Shown here piece by piece: positions 9,127-17,811 of a stretch of 64,000 nt of DNA (position 1 is its first letter; each line of letters opens with the position of its first letter). Under the pieces are notes generated by a model. That model was not told the DNA's origin and searched no databases. It saw nothing but the letters and a program-made list of their open reading frames with translations. The DNA is from Streptomyces sp. CB02400 (lineage in GTDB: Bacteria > Actinomycetota > Actinomycetes > Streptomycetales > Streptomycetaceae), in NCBI RefSeq assembly GCF_001905725.1, contig NZ_LIWB01000012.1, positions 1 through 64,000 on the forward strand, in the 5' to 3' direction. Position numbers and translations under genes: made by a program.

Positions 9127-9639
9127 TCACCCATGTGGTTGGCAGGCCGACCCGGTCGAGGCCGGGATCCGTGGTGTGGTGCCCATACACAGGAGCTGAC
9201 AGGGACGCGGGACAGACGGACGAGCGGCCGCCACCGAGGTCCTGGCCGGGCTGGTGCTGTGTGCGGTCACTCCGTTTCTGGCCGTCGGCGCCCGCGTCGT
9301 GGTCTCCCGACATCGGTGCCCCTGGTCGGGCAGGGGGGGGGCATCGGTGGAGGTCTTGAGGGTCTGGAAGTCCGGCCCGCGGGCGGGAAGCTGGCGTCGT
9401 CCCAGTTCCGTCAGAAGCATCGCCAGTGAGGCGCCGGGGCGCCCGAGTGCCTCGCTGTATCGCTGCAGGACGTCGTTCTCGCGGGCGAGTTCGATCGTCG
9501 GCCTTCCGGCGGCCCGGCGCTGAGTGGCTAGTCGTGTACAGATTTCGGTACGCCGACGGACCAGTTCGATGATGGCCGCGTCCAGCTCCGCGATATGCGT
9601 GTGCAGGCCTTCGGCGGGGCTGTCCGTGGCCCTGGGCAT
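9127..9639 (-). CDS. Chorismate mutase-like protein (AroQ fold)
   Basis: The first about 90 residues from the ATG at 9639 are a type II chorismate mutase domain: IAELDAAIIELVRRRTEICTRLA, ELARENDVLQRYSEALG, LAMLLTELGRRQL. The family converts chorismate to prephenate; some relatives (PchB type) act as isochorismate-pyruvate lyases. Beyond residue about 100 the frame crosses a run of nine G (plus strand 9333-9341) and becomes compositionally odd, so the annotated C-terminus may be wrong. Losing one G would end the protein at about 125 residues. It follows the Zur-boxed methyltransferase gene on the same strand. A link to salicylate supply is possible but unproven, since a salicylate synthase is encoded at 36.6 kb. 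Confidence 0.7.
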   Translation of the reverse strand: MPRATDSPAEGLHTHIAELDAAIIELVRRRTEICTRLATQRRAAGRPTIELARENDVLQRYSEALGRPGASLAMLLTELGRRQLPARGPDFQTLKTSTDAPPLPDQGHRCRETTTRAPTARNGVTAHSTSPARTSVAAARPSVPRPCQLLCMGTTPRIPASTGSACQPHG

Positions 9640-9734
9640 GCGTAAGTGCCTTCCCGTGCGAGGTCGATGAGAGCGGCTGCTTCGCCACGTCAGCGGCGGA
9701 AGGCGCGCTGAGGGGGATGGACACGCCGAGGGAG

Positions 9735-10580
9735 TCAACGACGTCCGGTCACCAGCAGAGTGGGATGGATCAGGTAGTAGCCCGGCTCGTCGACCACGTA
9801 CTCAGGACGTCCGGGGGTCAGCAGGGCCTCAGCCCGTGCGATGTCCTCCTTCGTCATTCCCGCCTCCTTGCCCCGCGCCCGAGCCCCCGCCAGTAGTTGA
9901 GGCCACACGACCTTCTCCAGGTAGGGGCGGACTGTCGGGTCCGCGTCCGCGGGGAAACCGACCCGGGGCAGTACGTGGAGCTGCACGTCGCGCAGGCCGG
10001 CCGCGGTCATCCAGTGCACGTGCCGCGCGTAGTGCTCCGGGCCGTCGGCGGGGATTCCCCAGTCCAGTTCCGAGGCGGTGAGGAGCTGCCGCTCCAGGCG
10101 GGCGTGGCCGGGGAGGAACGTCGAGCTGTAGTAGTTGCTCGTGAAGAGCGCGAGCACGCCGTCCGGTGACAGGGCTCCGGCCAGCCGTGCGACCGCCGTT
10201 GCGGGATCCTCGACATTCCCCGGCCAGATGACGTCGCTCGCCCAGATCGCGTCGAAACGGTCCTCTCCGGAGGCCTTTGCGGCAACCTGGAGCAGGTCCG
10301 CGGTCTCGGTGTGCACCTGGTCGAGGACGTTCTCCTCCTCCGCGTGCCGGAGGGCCAGCGCGAGCGCGCTCTCGTTGCGGTCCACGCCCAGGACCCGTGC
10401 CTGTTCACCGGCGGCACGGGCGAGGGCGACCAGGCCGCCGCCCGCGCCTGTGCCCACATCGAGGATGCGGTGACGGCCTTGCAGACCGAGCAGGCCGACG
10501 GCCTGCTCGACGACCGGTGCCATGAACGCCCGGTTGGTCCTCAGGTACGTGATCAGTCCTGCCTCGTCGACATTCGCCAT
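9735..10580 (-). CDS. Class I SAM-dependent methyltransferase
   Basis: 281 residues. Motif I is ILDVGTGAGGGLVALA (about 39-54) and the acidic end of strand 2 is VLGVDRN; a methyltransferase-type post-I/II region is seen as DAIWASDVIWPGN. The ATG at 10580 is 16 bp from a Zur box, and TAGGCT ends 7 nt before it, so it may be translated from a leaderless, zinc-repressed transcript. It is divergent from the metallophore importer operon and probably belongs to the same regulon. The substrate is unknown; an N- or O-methylation of the metallophore, or self-resistance, are possible. Confidence 0.85.
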   Translation of the reverse strand: MANVDEAGLITYLRTNRAFMAPVVEQAVGLLGLQGRHRILDVGTGAGGGLVALARAAGEQARVLGVDRNESALALALRHAEEENVLDQVHTETADLLQVAAKASGEDRFDAIWASDVIWPGNVEDPATAVARLAGALSPDGVLALFTSNYYSSTFLPGHARLERQLLTASELDWGIPADGPEHYARHVHWMTAAGLRDVQLHVLPRVGFPADADPTVRPYLEKVVWPQLLAGARARGKEAGMTKEDIARAEALLTPGRPEYVVDEPGYYLIHPTLLVTGRR

Positions 10581-10595
10581 GACCGACAGCCTAGT

Positions 10596-10610
10596 TGGAA
10601 ATCATTTTCA
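10596..10610 (-). promoter_or_regulatory. Zur box 1 of divergent pair (predicted)
   Basis: TGGAAATCATTTTCA. It lies next to the -10-like TAGGCT of the minus-strand methyltransferase gene, so Zur binding would occlude that promoter. Confidence 0.85.
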
Positions 10611-10622
10611 TGTAAACCTTAT

Positions 10623-10637
10623 TGAGAACGATTATTG
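10623..10637 (+). promoter_or_regulatory. Zur box 2 of divergent pair (predicted)
   Basis: TGAGAACGATTATTG, 12 bp from the first box, followed by TATGAT at 10644-10649, a good -10 for the plus-strand importer operon beginning at 10801. Confidence 0.75.
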
Positions 10638-10800
10638 TTTCCATATGATGGGCTGTGAGGTGCCACGGTTACGTGTCGAGCCGGTCGGGGCTGAGCTCCG
10701 GCTGCCCGGCGCTCGCTCGGGTGTCATCCGCGCTGCGTCCAGGCAGTGACGAGCCTGTGCCCGGCACCCTGTCTCTTCTCTCCGCAAGCAAGGACATAAA

Positions 10801-12312
10801 GTGAGTAATCTCCCTCGTCGCGCCTTCCTCGGGTTCGGTGCCTTGACCGCCGCGGGCGTCTCAGGGTTGTTGACCGCCTGCTCCTCATCCTCGGACGGTG
10901 GTGGCGACGACGCGGGTGCGACGTTGCGCGCGGCCTTCGCCGGAGGCGGATCGAGCGAGACGTTGAACTACTTCGTCGGCCCGACGGCCCTCGACTTCGT
11001 CCGGGCACGACTCGTCCACGCCCCTCTCGGGGCCATCGACGCGGGGCAGCCGGACGGCGTCAGCTACGGGATCCTGGAGTCGATCGAGATCAGTGACGAT
11101 CTCACGTCGTACATCCTGCGGCTGCGTGACTCCGTCACCTTCACCGACGGATCCCCGGTGACCGCCTCCGACCTGCTCCACTCGCTGCGCGCACCGGACG
11201 AGTTGGAGGGCCTGCCGTTCACCCGCCTCGTCGGGCGCAGCTTCGACCTCGCCTCCGCCCGCAAACTCGATCGGCGCACCCTCCGCCTGCCCACCGCGCA
11301 GCCGATCGCGGACGGACGCCTTCTGCTGTGCCAGAGCATGCTGGTCATCAAGGACGGCACCACCGAGTTCACCCCGAAAACGCCGTCCTGTGGGCCGTTC
11401 GTGATCGAGGCGTTCGAGCCCGGGCAGCAGACGGTGCTGCGCCGCAACCCCGACTACTTCGGCGACGATGTGAACCTGGACGAGATCCACCTGCTGTCCA
11501 TAGGCGACGCCGAGGCGAGAGTGAACGCGCTTCGGGAGGGACAGGCCGACTTCGTCAGTGGGGTCTCGCCCTTCAACGCGCGGGACCTGGCGAAGACCCG
11601 CGGTCTCACCGTGAGAGCCGGTGAGCCGCCGTACGTGTCGAACCTGCGGTTCGAGATGAACCTGTCACATGCGCCGTTCAAGGACGAGCGCGTACGCAGG
11701 GCGTTCCGTCTCGCGGTCGACCGCCAGGCCATCGTGGACACGGTGTACTTCGGCCGCGCCGAGATCGGCAACGACGTCCCGGCGCTCGGCTTCCCCAGCT
11801 ATGACACGGGCCTGGAACAGCGTTCCTACGACCCCGACGAGGCGAAGGCGCTGCTGCGCGAGGCCGGTCACGAAGGGATGTCGATCGAGCTGACCGCCGG
11901 CCCCGAACTGACCGGCATGGTCGAGACGGCCACGCTGATAGTGGAGAACCTCCGGGCCATCGGAGTGAAGGCCAGCCTGAACGAACTGCCGGCCGGGCAG
12001 CTCTTCGCCGACTACGAGGCTTACCAGCGCCTCCCGTTCGCCGCCGGGTACAACCCGTCGGCACCCTTCGAGGCCAATCACACCCCCGGAACCTTCCCCG
12101 ACGTCGACAAACTGGTGGCCACTGCGCGCAGCGCGCCGGCCGAGAGCGACCGGGAGGCGGCCTCGCACAAGGCGCAAGGCCTGCTGTGGGAGAAGGGGAA
12201 CGAGATCATCCCGGTCTTCGTGCCCACCGTGGACGCCCACACCGACAAGGTGAGCGGTGTGCGATCACTTCAGTTCCCGGACCTTTCGGCTGTCGAACTC
12301 GCTTCGGCCTGA
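10801..12312 (+). CDS. Metallophore ABC importer substrate-binding lipoprotein (SCO7677-like)
   Basis: 503 residues. The N-terminus has a twin-arginine-like RRAFLGFGALTAAG segment and lipobox LLTAC, so export as a lipoprotein, possibly through Tat, is expected. The rest is an SBP_bac_5 domain (YILRLRDSVTFTDGSPVTASDLLHSL; FVIEAFEPGQQTVLRRNPDYFGDDVN; RRAFRLAVDRQAIVD). The GTG start at 10801 has AAGGA at proper spacing. It is the first gene of a four-gene importer operon behind a Zur box. By gene order and family it matches the binding protein of the S. coelicolor coelibactin locus. It presumably binds the zinc-loaded metallophore. Confidence 0.88.
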   Translation: MSNLPRRAFLGFGALTAAGVSGLLTACSSSSDGGGDDAGATLRAAFAGGGSSETLNYFVGPTALDFVRARLVHAPLGAIDAGQPDGVSYGILESIEISDDLTSYILRLRDSVTFTDGSPVTASDLLHSLRAPDELEGLPFTRLVGRSFDLASARKLDRRTLRLPTAQPIADGRLLLCQSMLVIKDGTTEFTPKTPSCGPFVIEAFEPGQQTVLRRNPDYFGDDVNLDEIHLLSIGDAEARVNALREGQADFVSGVSPFNARDLAKTRGLTVRAGEPPYVSNLRFEMNLSHAPFKDERVRRAFRLAVDRQAIVDTVYFGRAEIGNDVPALGFPSYDTGLEQRSYDPDEAKALLREAGHEGMSIELTAGPELTGMVETATLIVENLRAIGVKASLNELPAGQLFADYEAYQRLPFAAGYNPSAPFEANHTPGTFPDVDKLVATARSAPAESDREAASHKAQGLLWEKGNEIIPVFVPTVDAHTDKVSGVRSLQFPDLSAVELASA

Positions 12313-12316
12313 TCGC

Positions 12317-13291
12317 GTGATCCGGTTCGGGCTGACCCGTGGCGTGACGGCCGCCGCGATGATGCTGCTGCTGTCGGCGGTGCTCTTCTTCTCGACCGAG
12401 GCGTTGCCCGGGGACGCGGCAGGGGTCGTCGCCGGCGCGGACGCCACTGAGAGCGAACGGGCGGAGATCCGGAAGCGCCTGGGTCTGGACGAGCCGGCGG
12501 TGGCACGCTACGTGACGTGGCTGGGCGACGCGCTGACCGGCGACCTCGGCCGCTCCTCGGCCGCCGGCAGGCCGGTGGCCGAGGTGCTCGCATCGAGGTT
12601 CGGCAATTCGGTGGTGCTGGTCGGCCTCGCGGTGGCCGGCATCGCCGTGCTCGCCACGACGTTCGGGCTGGTCGCCGGTCTCCGGGCCGGCCGTCTCGGG
12701 GACCGGCTGCTGTCGTCGATGACGGTGACGCTGATCGCGCTGCCGGAGTTCCTCCTGGCCACCGGGCTGGTCGTGGCGCTGGCCCACCAGGGTGGGATGT
12801 TTCCGGCGGTGTCGATATTCCCGCCGGGGGATTCCCCCTGGCAGCATCCGGACATGCTGGTGCTGCCCGTGACCGGCTTGGTTCTGGGGGGCCTCGGGGT
12901 GGCGACTCGTCTGGTCCGCGCCGCTGTGGTCAGCGTTGCCGAGAGCCCCGCGATCGAGCAGGCCCGGCTGGACGGGGAGTCGGGAGTGCGGTTGGCATGG
13001 TCCTACGTGCTGCCGGCGGCCGCCGCTCCCGGGATCCAAGGGCTGGCCGTGATGGCGGCCGGGCTGCTCGGTGGCAGTCTCGTCGTGGAGACGCTGTTCA
13101 ACTACCCAGGAGTAGGAAGCGAGTTGGCCCGTGCCGTCACCTATCGGGACGCCGCGATGGTGCAGGGGCTCGGGCTGGCCCTGGCAGGTTCCGCGCTGCT
13201 GATCCTGTTCGTGGGCGACCTGCTGGCCGGACTGCTGAATGTCCGGTCCCGCCCCGCGTCGTGGCGTCGGGCCGAACGAGGTGCGCCGTGA
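12317..13291 (+). CDS. ABC importer permease (DppB/NikB-like)
   Basis: About 324 residues from the GTG at 12317 (MIRFGLTRGVTAAAMMLLLS); an in-frame start at 12257 would overlap the upstream gene by 56 nt and is less likely. There are six hydrophobic segments. The periplasmic segment KRLGLDEPAVARYVTWLGDALTGDLG and the coupling loop SPAIEQARLDGESGVRLAWSYVLPA are those of B-type permeases of the peptide/nickel family. It pairs with the next gene, which overlaps its stop as GTGA. Confidence 0.88.
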   Translation: MIRFGLTRGVTAAAMMLLLSAVLFFSTEALPGDAAGVVAGADATESERAEIRKRLGLDEPAVARYVTWLGDALTGDLGRSSAAGRPVAEVLASRFGNSVVLVGLAVAGIAVLATTFGLVAGLRAGRLGDRLLSSMTVTLIALPEFLLATGLVVALAHQGGMFPAVSIFPPGDSPWQHPDMLVLPVTGLVLGGLGVATRLVRAAVVSVAESPAIEQARLDGESGVRLAWSYVLPAAAAPGIQGLAVMAAGLLGGSLVVETLFNYPGVGSELARAVTYRDAAMVQGLGLALAGSALLILFVGDLLAGLLNVRSRPASWRRAERGAP

Positions 13292-14109
13292 CACGCGCGA
13301 TCCTCGGACGGCTGCTGACGGCAGCTCTGCTCCTGACGATGCTGGTCGCACTGGCCGGACCGTGGCTGCCGCTGCCCTCACCGACCGAACGGGTGGGCGT
13401 GCCTTTCGAACCGGCGAGCTGGTCGAGGCCCTTCGGGACCGATGTGCTGGGGCGCGATGCGCTGGCCAGGACGGTGCACGGCGGGCGGACTCTCGTCCTC
13501 CAGGCGCTGGCGGCGACCGCGCTGGGCAGCATCGTCGGGCTGGTCGTCGGTACCTGTGCGGGCCTGGCCCGGGGCGGACCCCTCAAAGGTGTGCTGCGCG
13601 TCGTGGACGGCCTGGCGGCCGTGCCTCCGCTCCTGATCACGCTGTTGATCGCGGCAGGCAGACCGGGCAGCGACTTCGCCGTACTCGTGGCCGTCACCCT
13701 GGTGAGCCTGCCGTTCTCCGTGCGTGTCATCGGCGCGGCCACCGCCCGGCTGGCCGGCCTGGCTTACGTACGCACCGCGCTGGCACGGGGGGACGGCAGG
13801 TTCGCTGTCATCCGCCACGACGTCCTCCCGAACATCGCCTCCGAAGCGTGGGCCGAGGCCGGCCTCCGTTTCATCGCCGCCACGCAGCTCTGCGCGACAG
13901 CCGGCTTCCTGGGCCTCGGCGCACCGGCGCCGGCCGCCAACTGGGGCCGGCTGGTCCGGGAGAACGCGGTGGGCGCGGGAGCCCAGCCGTGGCCGGTGCT
14001 GGCTCCGGCTCTGCTGCTGGTCGTTCTCGCGCTCGGGATGACCCTGACCGCGGACCGCCTCACGTCTCCCGTCAGGCGACCACGAAACGAACGGAACACC
14101 GCGCCATGA
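13288..14109 (+). CDS. ABC importer permease (DppC/NikC-like)
   Basis: 273 residues, GTG start overlapping the previous stop. It is a C-type permease: after one N-terminal TM comes RPFGTDVLGRDALARTVHGGRT, then the TM bundle and coupling helix YVRTALARGDGRFAVIRHDVLPN, then FLGLGAPAPAANWGRLVREN, all standard for DppC/NikC. It should form the heterodimeric channel with the preceding permease in the membrane. Confidence 0.88.
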   Translation: MTRAILGRLLTAALLLTMLVALAGPWLPLPSPTERVGVPFEPASWSRPFGTDVLGRDALARTVHGGRTLVLQALAATALGSIVGLVVGTCAGLARGGPLKGVLRVVDGLAAVPPLLITLLIAAGRPGSDFAVLVAVTLVSLPFSVRVIGAATARLAGLAYVRTALARGDGRFAVIRHDVLPNIASEAWAEAGLRFIAATQLCATAGFLGLGAPAPAANWGRLVRENAVGAGAQPWPVLAPALLLVVLALGMTLTADRLTSPVRRPRNERNTAP

Positions 14110-15593
14110 ACCTGGTGGAGGTTGCGAGCCTGAGCCTGTCGTCCGCCGAGCGGAGGGTGCTCTCGGACTGCTCGCTGACGATACGGCCGGGGGAGCGGGT
14201 CGGACTGGTCGGCCGGTCGGGGTCGGGCAAGACGGCACTGGCACACGCCCTGCTGGGCTATACGAGGCAGGGGCTGGCACGCGTCGGAGGGACGGTCCGG
14301 GTCGCGGGCCACGACCCGTTCTCACCCGCCGGCGCACGGCGGGTGCGTGGGCGCCTGGCCGCGTACCTGCCGCAGGACTGCGCCAGCGCGCTGCCCGCCG
14401 AGCATCGGGTCGGATGGGTGCTGGACCGCGCGGCCCGCCGGTCCGGAGTGGCACGTGCGCAGCTCGCGTCCTTCCGCGGGAACGCACTCGAACGGATGGG
14501 ACTGCCCGCGGACTTGGCGCGAGCCTTCCCCCACCAGATCTCCGGAGGCCAGGCCCAACGAGTGGCCCTGGCCTCGGCTCTGGCCGCCGGCGCGGAGCTG
14601 CTCGTCCTGGACGAGCCGACGAGCGGCCTCGACCCGAGCACGACGGAGGACCTGATCCACCTCCTGCGCACAGCCGTCGGCCATGCCGCCATGCTGGTGG
14701 TGAGTCATGACATGGACGTGGTCGACCGTCTCACCCACCGTCGGATCGCCATGACCCACGGCGGACTCACCGATGCCGACGTCCCCGACCGCAGTGCCGC
14801 CGAGGGCCCGAGCGTTCCTCGGCGGCCGGTCGAGGAGGTGCTCGACGCACGTGCTGTGGAGGAGAGGACATGCGTGCTGAGGGCTGAGGGCGTCCGGGGA
14901 GGGCCGGGCGGGGAACACGTTCTGAGGGATGTGAACCTGACACTGGGCGCCGGCGAGTGTGTGGCCGTCGTGGGCGCCTCCGGAGCAGGCAAGACCACGC
15001 TGGCACGGGTGTTGGCGGGCACGCTGGAACCGAGCGGTGGCCGCCTCTGGCTGAACGGCACGCCCCAGCCGTGGTCCGTCGCCCGCAGATCGGCGGCCGA
15101 CCGGCTCTCGGTGGCCCATGTGGACCAGGACAGCCGTGCCGCCCTCAACCCACGCGAGACCGTCGGCAAGGCCCTCGAGAGAGCCTGTCGCGCAGCCGCC
15201 CGCGGTGGTCTCACCCCGCCCCCGGTCGCGGAGCTCCTCAGCGCGGTCGCCCTTCCCCGGAGCGCGGCGGGCCGCCGCCCGGGCGAGCTGAGCGGAGGGG
15301 AACGCCAGCGGGCGAACCTCGCGCGAGCCGTCGCCGCCGGGCCGCGCGTGCTGCTGTGCGACGAAGTGACCGCGTCCCTCGACGGCGCCACTGAGCGGGA
15401 AGTGCTCGACATGCTGGCGACACTGCGGGAGGAACGGGGCCTTGCCGTGCTCCTCATCACGCACAGCGGAGCCGTCGCCGCCACGGCGGACCGATGCCTC
15501 GCTTTGGTGGACGGCGCTCTCGGGCCTCCGGCCACGCACCTGCGTCCATCGGGGTGCCGACGAGGGGCGGATCAGGGTGTGTCCGGGGACTGA
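14106..15593 (+). CDS. ABC importer ATP-binding protein with two fused ABC domains
   Basis: 495 residues containing two complete ATPase modules. Domain 1 has Walker A GRSGSGKTA, signature ISGGQAQRVALA and Walker B LLVLDEPTSGLD. Domain 2 starts at about residue 260, with Walker A GASGAGKTT, signature LSGGERQRANLA and Walker B VLLCDEVTASLD. It therefore replaces the separate D and F ATPases of Opp/Dpp/Nik systems. The ATG overlaps the permease stop as ATGA. It powers the two permeases upstream. In the first importer of this window the permeases are fused and the ATPases separate, the opposite arrangement. Confidence 0.9.
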   Translation: MNLVEVASLSLSSAERRVLSDCSLTIRPGERVGLVGRSGSGKTALAHALLGYTRQGLARVGGTVRVAGHDPFSPAGARRVRGRLAAYLPQDCASALPAEHRVGWVLDRAARRSGVARAQLASFRGNALERMGLPADLARAFPHQISGGQAQRVALASALAAGAELLVLDEPTSGLDPSTTEDLIHLLRTAVGHAAMLVVSHDMDVVDRLTHRRIAMTHGGLTDADVPDRSAAEGPSVPRRPVEEVLDARAVEERTCVLRAEGVRGGPGGEHVLRDVNLTLGAGECVAVVGASGAGKTTLARVLAGTLEPSGGRLWLNGTPQPWSVARRSAADRLSVAHVDQDSRAALNPRETVGKALERACRAAARGGLTPPPVAELLSAVALPRSAAGRRPGELSGGERQRANLARAVAAGPRVLLCDEVTASLDGATEREVLDMLATLREERGLAVLLITHSGAVAATADRCLALVDGALGPPATHLRPSGCRRGADQGVSGD

Positions 15594-15639
15594 ACCGTAC
15601 GGGGGCGCCGGCGGACGGGCTGCGTACGGCACGGGGAGC

Positions 15640-15668
15640 GGCTCTCGGTCCGGTCCGGACCGAGAGCC
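15640..15668. terminator. Hairpin between convergent genes
   Basis: A perfect 12-bp stem (GGCTCTCGGTCC and its complement) with a 5-nt loop lies between the importer operon and the convergent ferredoxin gene. There is no T-run, as is common in high-GC actinobacteria. It probably acts as a bidirectional terminator. Confidence 0.6.
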
Positions 15669-15745
15669 GGGATCCACGGGAGGAGCGGCGCGACGTGGCG
15701 TCGGTTGCCACCTCTTCCCCGCCGCGTTGCTCGCCCCGGACCAGG

Positions 15746-15943
15746 TCATCCCTCGTGCAGCGTGATGGCCCCTGCGGGACACCGGTCCACCGCGTCGCGG
15801 ACGGCGTCCAGCTCCGCAAGCGGGGGATCGGGTGTCCGGAGCACGACGAGCCCGTCATGCAGGTCCTGGTCGAACACGTCCTCGGCGGACAGCACGCACT
15901 GCCCGGCACCTACGCAGAGATCGCGGTCGACGGATATGCGCAC
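15746..15943 (-). CDS. Small [3Fe-4S]-type ferredoxin
   Basis: 65 residues. Cluster ligands appear as CVGAGQC (C10, C16) and DRCPAGAI (third Cys). The gap where a fourth ligand would stand is the pattern of actinobacterial P450-partner ferredoxins. The GTG start at 15943 is preceded by GAGGAGGA. It lies downstream of the ligase gene on the same strand, and the metallophore cluster encodes a P450 at 33-34 kb, for which it is the obvious electron donor. The same arrangement (ferredoxin next to the importer) is seen at the S. coelicolor coelibactin locus. Confidence 0.9.
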   Translation of the reverse strand: MRISVDRDLCVGAGQCVLSAEDVFDQDLHDGLVVLRTPDPPLAELDAVRDAVDRCPAGAITLHEG

Positions 15944-15970
15944 CGGTCCTCCTCTCCCGCCCGTCCGGGC

Positions 15971-16030
15971 ACCGCCGGACGGGACATCGTCGAACCAAGC
16001 ACCGCCGGACCGGACACCGCCGGACCGGAC
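15971..16030. repeat. Short GC-rich repeat, three 15-bp copies
   Basis: ACCGCCGGACSGGAC occurs at 15971-15985, 16001-16015 and 16016-16030, the last two in direct tandem. It lies in the spacer between the ligase and ferredoxin genes and is of unknown meaning; it may be replication slippage. Confidence 0.7.
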
Positions 16031-16046
16031 AGCGTGGCGGTCGCCA

Positions 16047-17714
16047 TCAAGCCCGTCCGTCCGCGCGTCGTGCCGTCTCCCTCAGCGCGTTCTTGTCCGT
16101 CTTCCCCACAGGGGTCAAGGGCATCCGTTCGATCGCCTCCACCTGGTCCGGTGCCTTGTAGGCCGCCAGTCCGCGTTCACGGAGGAAGGAAGCCAGTTCC
16201 CGGATGCCGGGCGCCGGGCCCGAGCACACGACGAACGCCACGGAACGTTCCCCGAGTTCGGGATCCGGCGCGGCCACGAGTGCCGCGGAGTCGATGCCGG
16301 GGTGGGCGAGCAGATGCTCCTCGACCTCGGTGGCGTCGATCTTCTCGCCACCTCGGTTGACCTGCTCCTTGACGCGGCCGACCACGCTGAGGTGTCCGGT
16401 GGGGAGCCGTCGGACGAGATCGCCGGTGCGGTAGAAGCCGTCCTCGGTGAAGTGCGTCCGCGCCAGCTCGGGGGAGCGGTAGTACCCGCGCAGTGTGTAC
16501 GGGCCTCGTGTCAGCAGCTCGCCGACGTGGCCGTCGGGTACGGCCGCGCCGTCCTGACCGATGACGAGGACCTCGTCCGCCGGTGAGACCGGGCGGCCCT
16601 GGGTGGAGCAGACGATCTCGTCCGGGTCGTCGAGGGCGGTCAGGTTGAGCAGGCCTTCCGCCATCCCGAACACCTGTTGGAGCCGGCATCCGAGTGCGGG
16701 CTCGATGCGGCGCGCGAGGTCGTCGGCCAGTCGTGCGGCACCGACCTGCAGGACGGCGAGGCTGGAGAGGTCGCGACGGCCGTCCTCGGACTCGCGCAGC
16801 CAGTACGGCACGAGTGGCGGGTTGATGGCGGTGATGGTGACCTTCTCGCGCTCGATCAGCTCGAGAGCGGTGCCGGGGCTGGGGCTGGGGGAGAGCACCA
16901 CGGTCCCGCCGGCCTGCAGTGTGCCCAGGACACCGGGGCAGCTCATCGTGAAGTTGAAGGCGATCGGCAGGACGGCGAGGTAGACCGAGTCCGCGTCGAG
17001 CCGGCACACCTCGGCCGCGGCCCGCGCGTTGTAGGCGTAGTCCTGATGCGTCCGCGGGATGAGCTTGGGCGTGCCGGTGGTGCCTCCGGACAGCAGGAGG
17101 AGCGCCAGGTCCCCGGGAGCGACGGGCGGCTTTGGGGGCGTGACGGCGGGCGCCTGCGGATCGAGCAACGTCTCGTAGGGGACGAAGTCGGTGTGGCCTC
17201 CCGTGTCGCCGACGACGATCGTGTGCCGCAGCGACGGATGGTCGGCGCCCAGGTCCGCGGCCAGCGGACGGTAGTCGAAGCGGGCGTGCCGGTCGGGGAT
17301 CGCGTAGGCGACCGCCTCGGTGATCCGGGCGAGGTGGGCGATCTCGTGGCGACGGTGTCCGGGCAGGGCATGGACCGGCACGGCGCCGAGTCGCTGCAGG
17401 GCGAACCACAGCAGCACGAACTCCGCGCGGTTGGGCAGCTGCACGACGACCCGGTCGCCCCGGCGCAGTCCGAGACGGTGCAAGGACCGGTGCAGGACTT
17501 CGACATCGGCCTCGAGCGCCGAGTAGGTCCAGCGGCGGTCGCCGTCGACCAGGGCCACGGCCTGCGGACGTGCCGACGCCTGCCGGGCCGGGAGGTCGCC
17601 GAAGACCTCGTCCCGCCAGTGGCCGGCGTCGCGGTAGCGCTGCGCGGCCTCGGGTGGCCAGCCGGGCCAGTCCGGTGTGCCGGCCGGTGCTCCGTGGACC
17701 GAAGTCGTGCCCAT
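16047..17714 (-). CDS. Salicyl-AMP ligase (aryl acid-activating enzyme, MbtA/YbtE/DhbE family)
   Basis: 555 residues, a stand-alone adenylation enzyme. P-loop LLSGGTTGTPKLI (about 195-207), A5 region FGMAEGLLNLT, A7 FYRTGDLV, A8 GRVKEQVNRGGEKIDATEVE, A10 lysine in PLTPVGKTDK. The N-terminal RYRDAGHWRDEVFGDL segment is characteristic of DHB/salicylate ligases. It should activate salicylate from the synthase at 36.6 kb and load the N-terminal aryl carrier of the first NRPS, which is divergently transcribed from the same Zur-boxed region. The ATG at 17714 (GGAGG just upstream) is preferred over one 36 nt further up. Salicylate rather than 2,3-dihydroxybenzoate is inferred from the presence of a salicylate synthase. 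Confidence 0.92.
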   Translation of the reverse strand: MGTTSVHGAPAGTPDWPGWPPEAAQRYRDAGHWRDEVFGDLPARQASARPQAVALVDGDRRWTYSALEADVEVLHRSLHRLGLRRGDRVVVQLPNRAEFVLLWFALQRLGAVPVHALPGHRRHEIAHLARITEAVAYAIPDRHARFDYRPLAADLGADHPSLRHTIVVGDTGGHTDFVPYETLLDPQAPAVTPPKPPVAPGDLALLLLSGGTTGTPKLIPRTHQDYAYNARAAAEVCRLDADSVYLAVLPIAFNFTMSCPGVLGTLQAGGTVVLSPSPSPGTALELIEREKVTITAINPPLVPYWLRESEDGRRDLSSLAVLQVGAARLADDLARRIEPALGCRLQQVFGMAEGLLNLTALDDPDEIVCSTQGRPVSPADEVLVIGQDGAAVPDGHVGELLTRGPYTLRGYYRSPELARTHFTEDGFYRTGDLVRRLPTGHLSVVGRVKEQVNRGGEKIDATEVEEHLLAHPGIDSAALVAAPDPELGERSVAFVVCSGPAPGIRELASFLRERGLAAYKAPDQVEAIERMPLTPVGKTDKNALRETARRADGRA

Positions 17715-17779
17715 ATGTCCTCCAAGGTACGGAAGTTGTGGCTGGTGCAAACGTCAACAAGCGTCTAGGCTAGGCTAAG

Positions 17780-17794
17780 TGAATATGATTGTCA
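17780..17794. promoter_or_regulatory. Zur box in divergent ligase/NRPS promoter (predicted)
   Basis: TGAATATGATTGTCA lies between the salicyl-AMP ligase (minus) and the NRPS operon (plus). Tandem TAGGCT hexamers stand just upstream at 17766-17776 and could serve as -10 elements. One box may repress both directions. Confidence 0.8.
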
Positions 17795-17811
17795 TTTGAG
17801 AATACGGCGGT

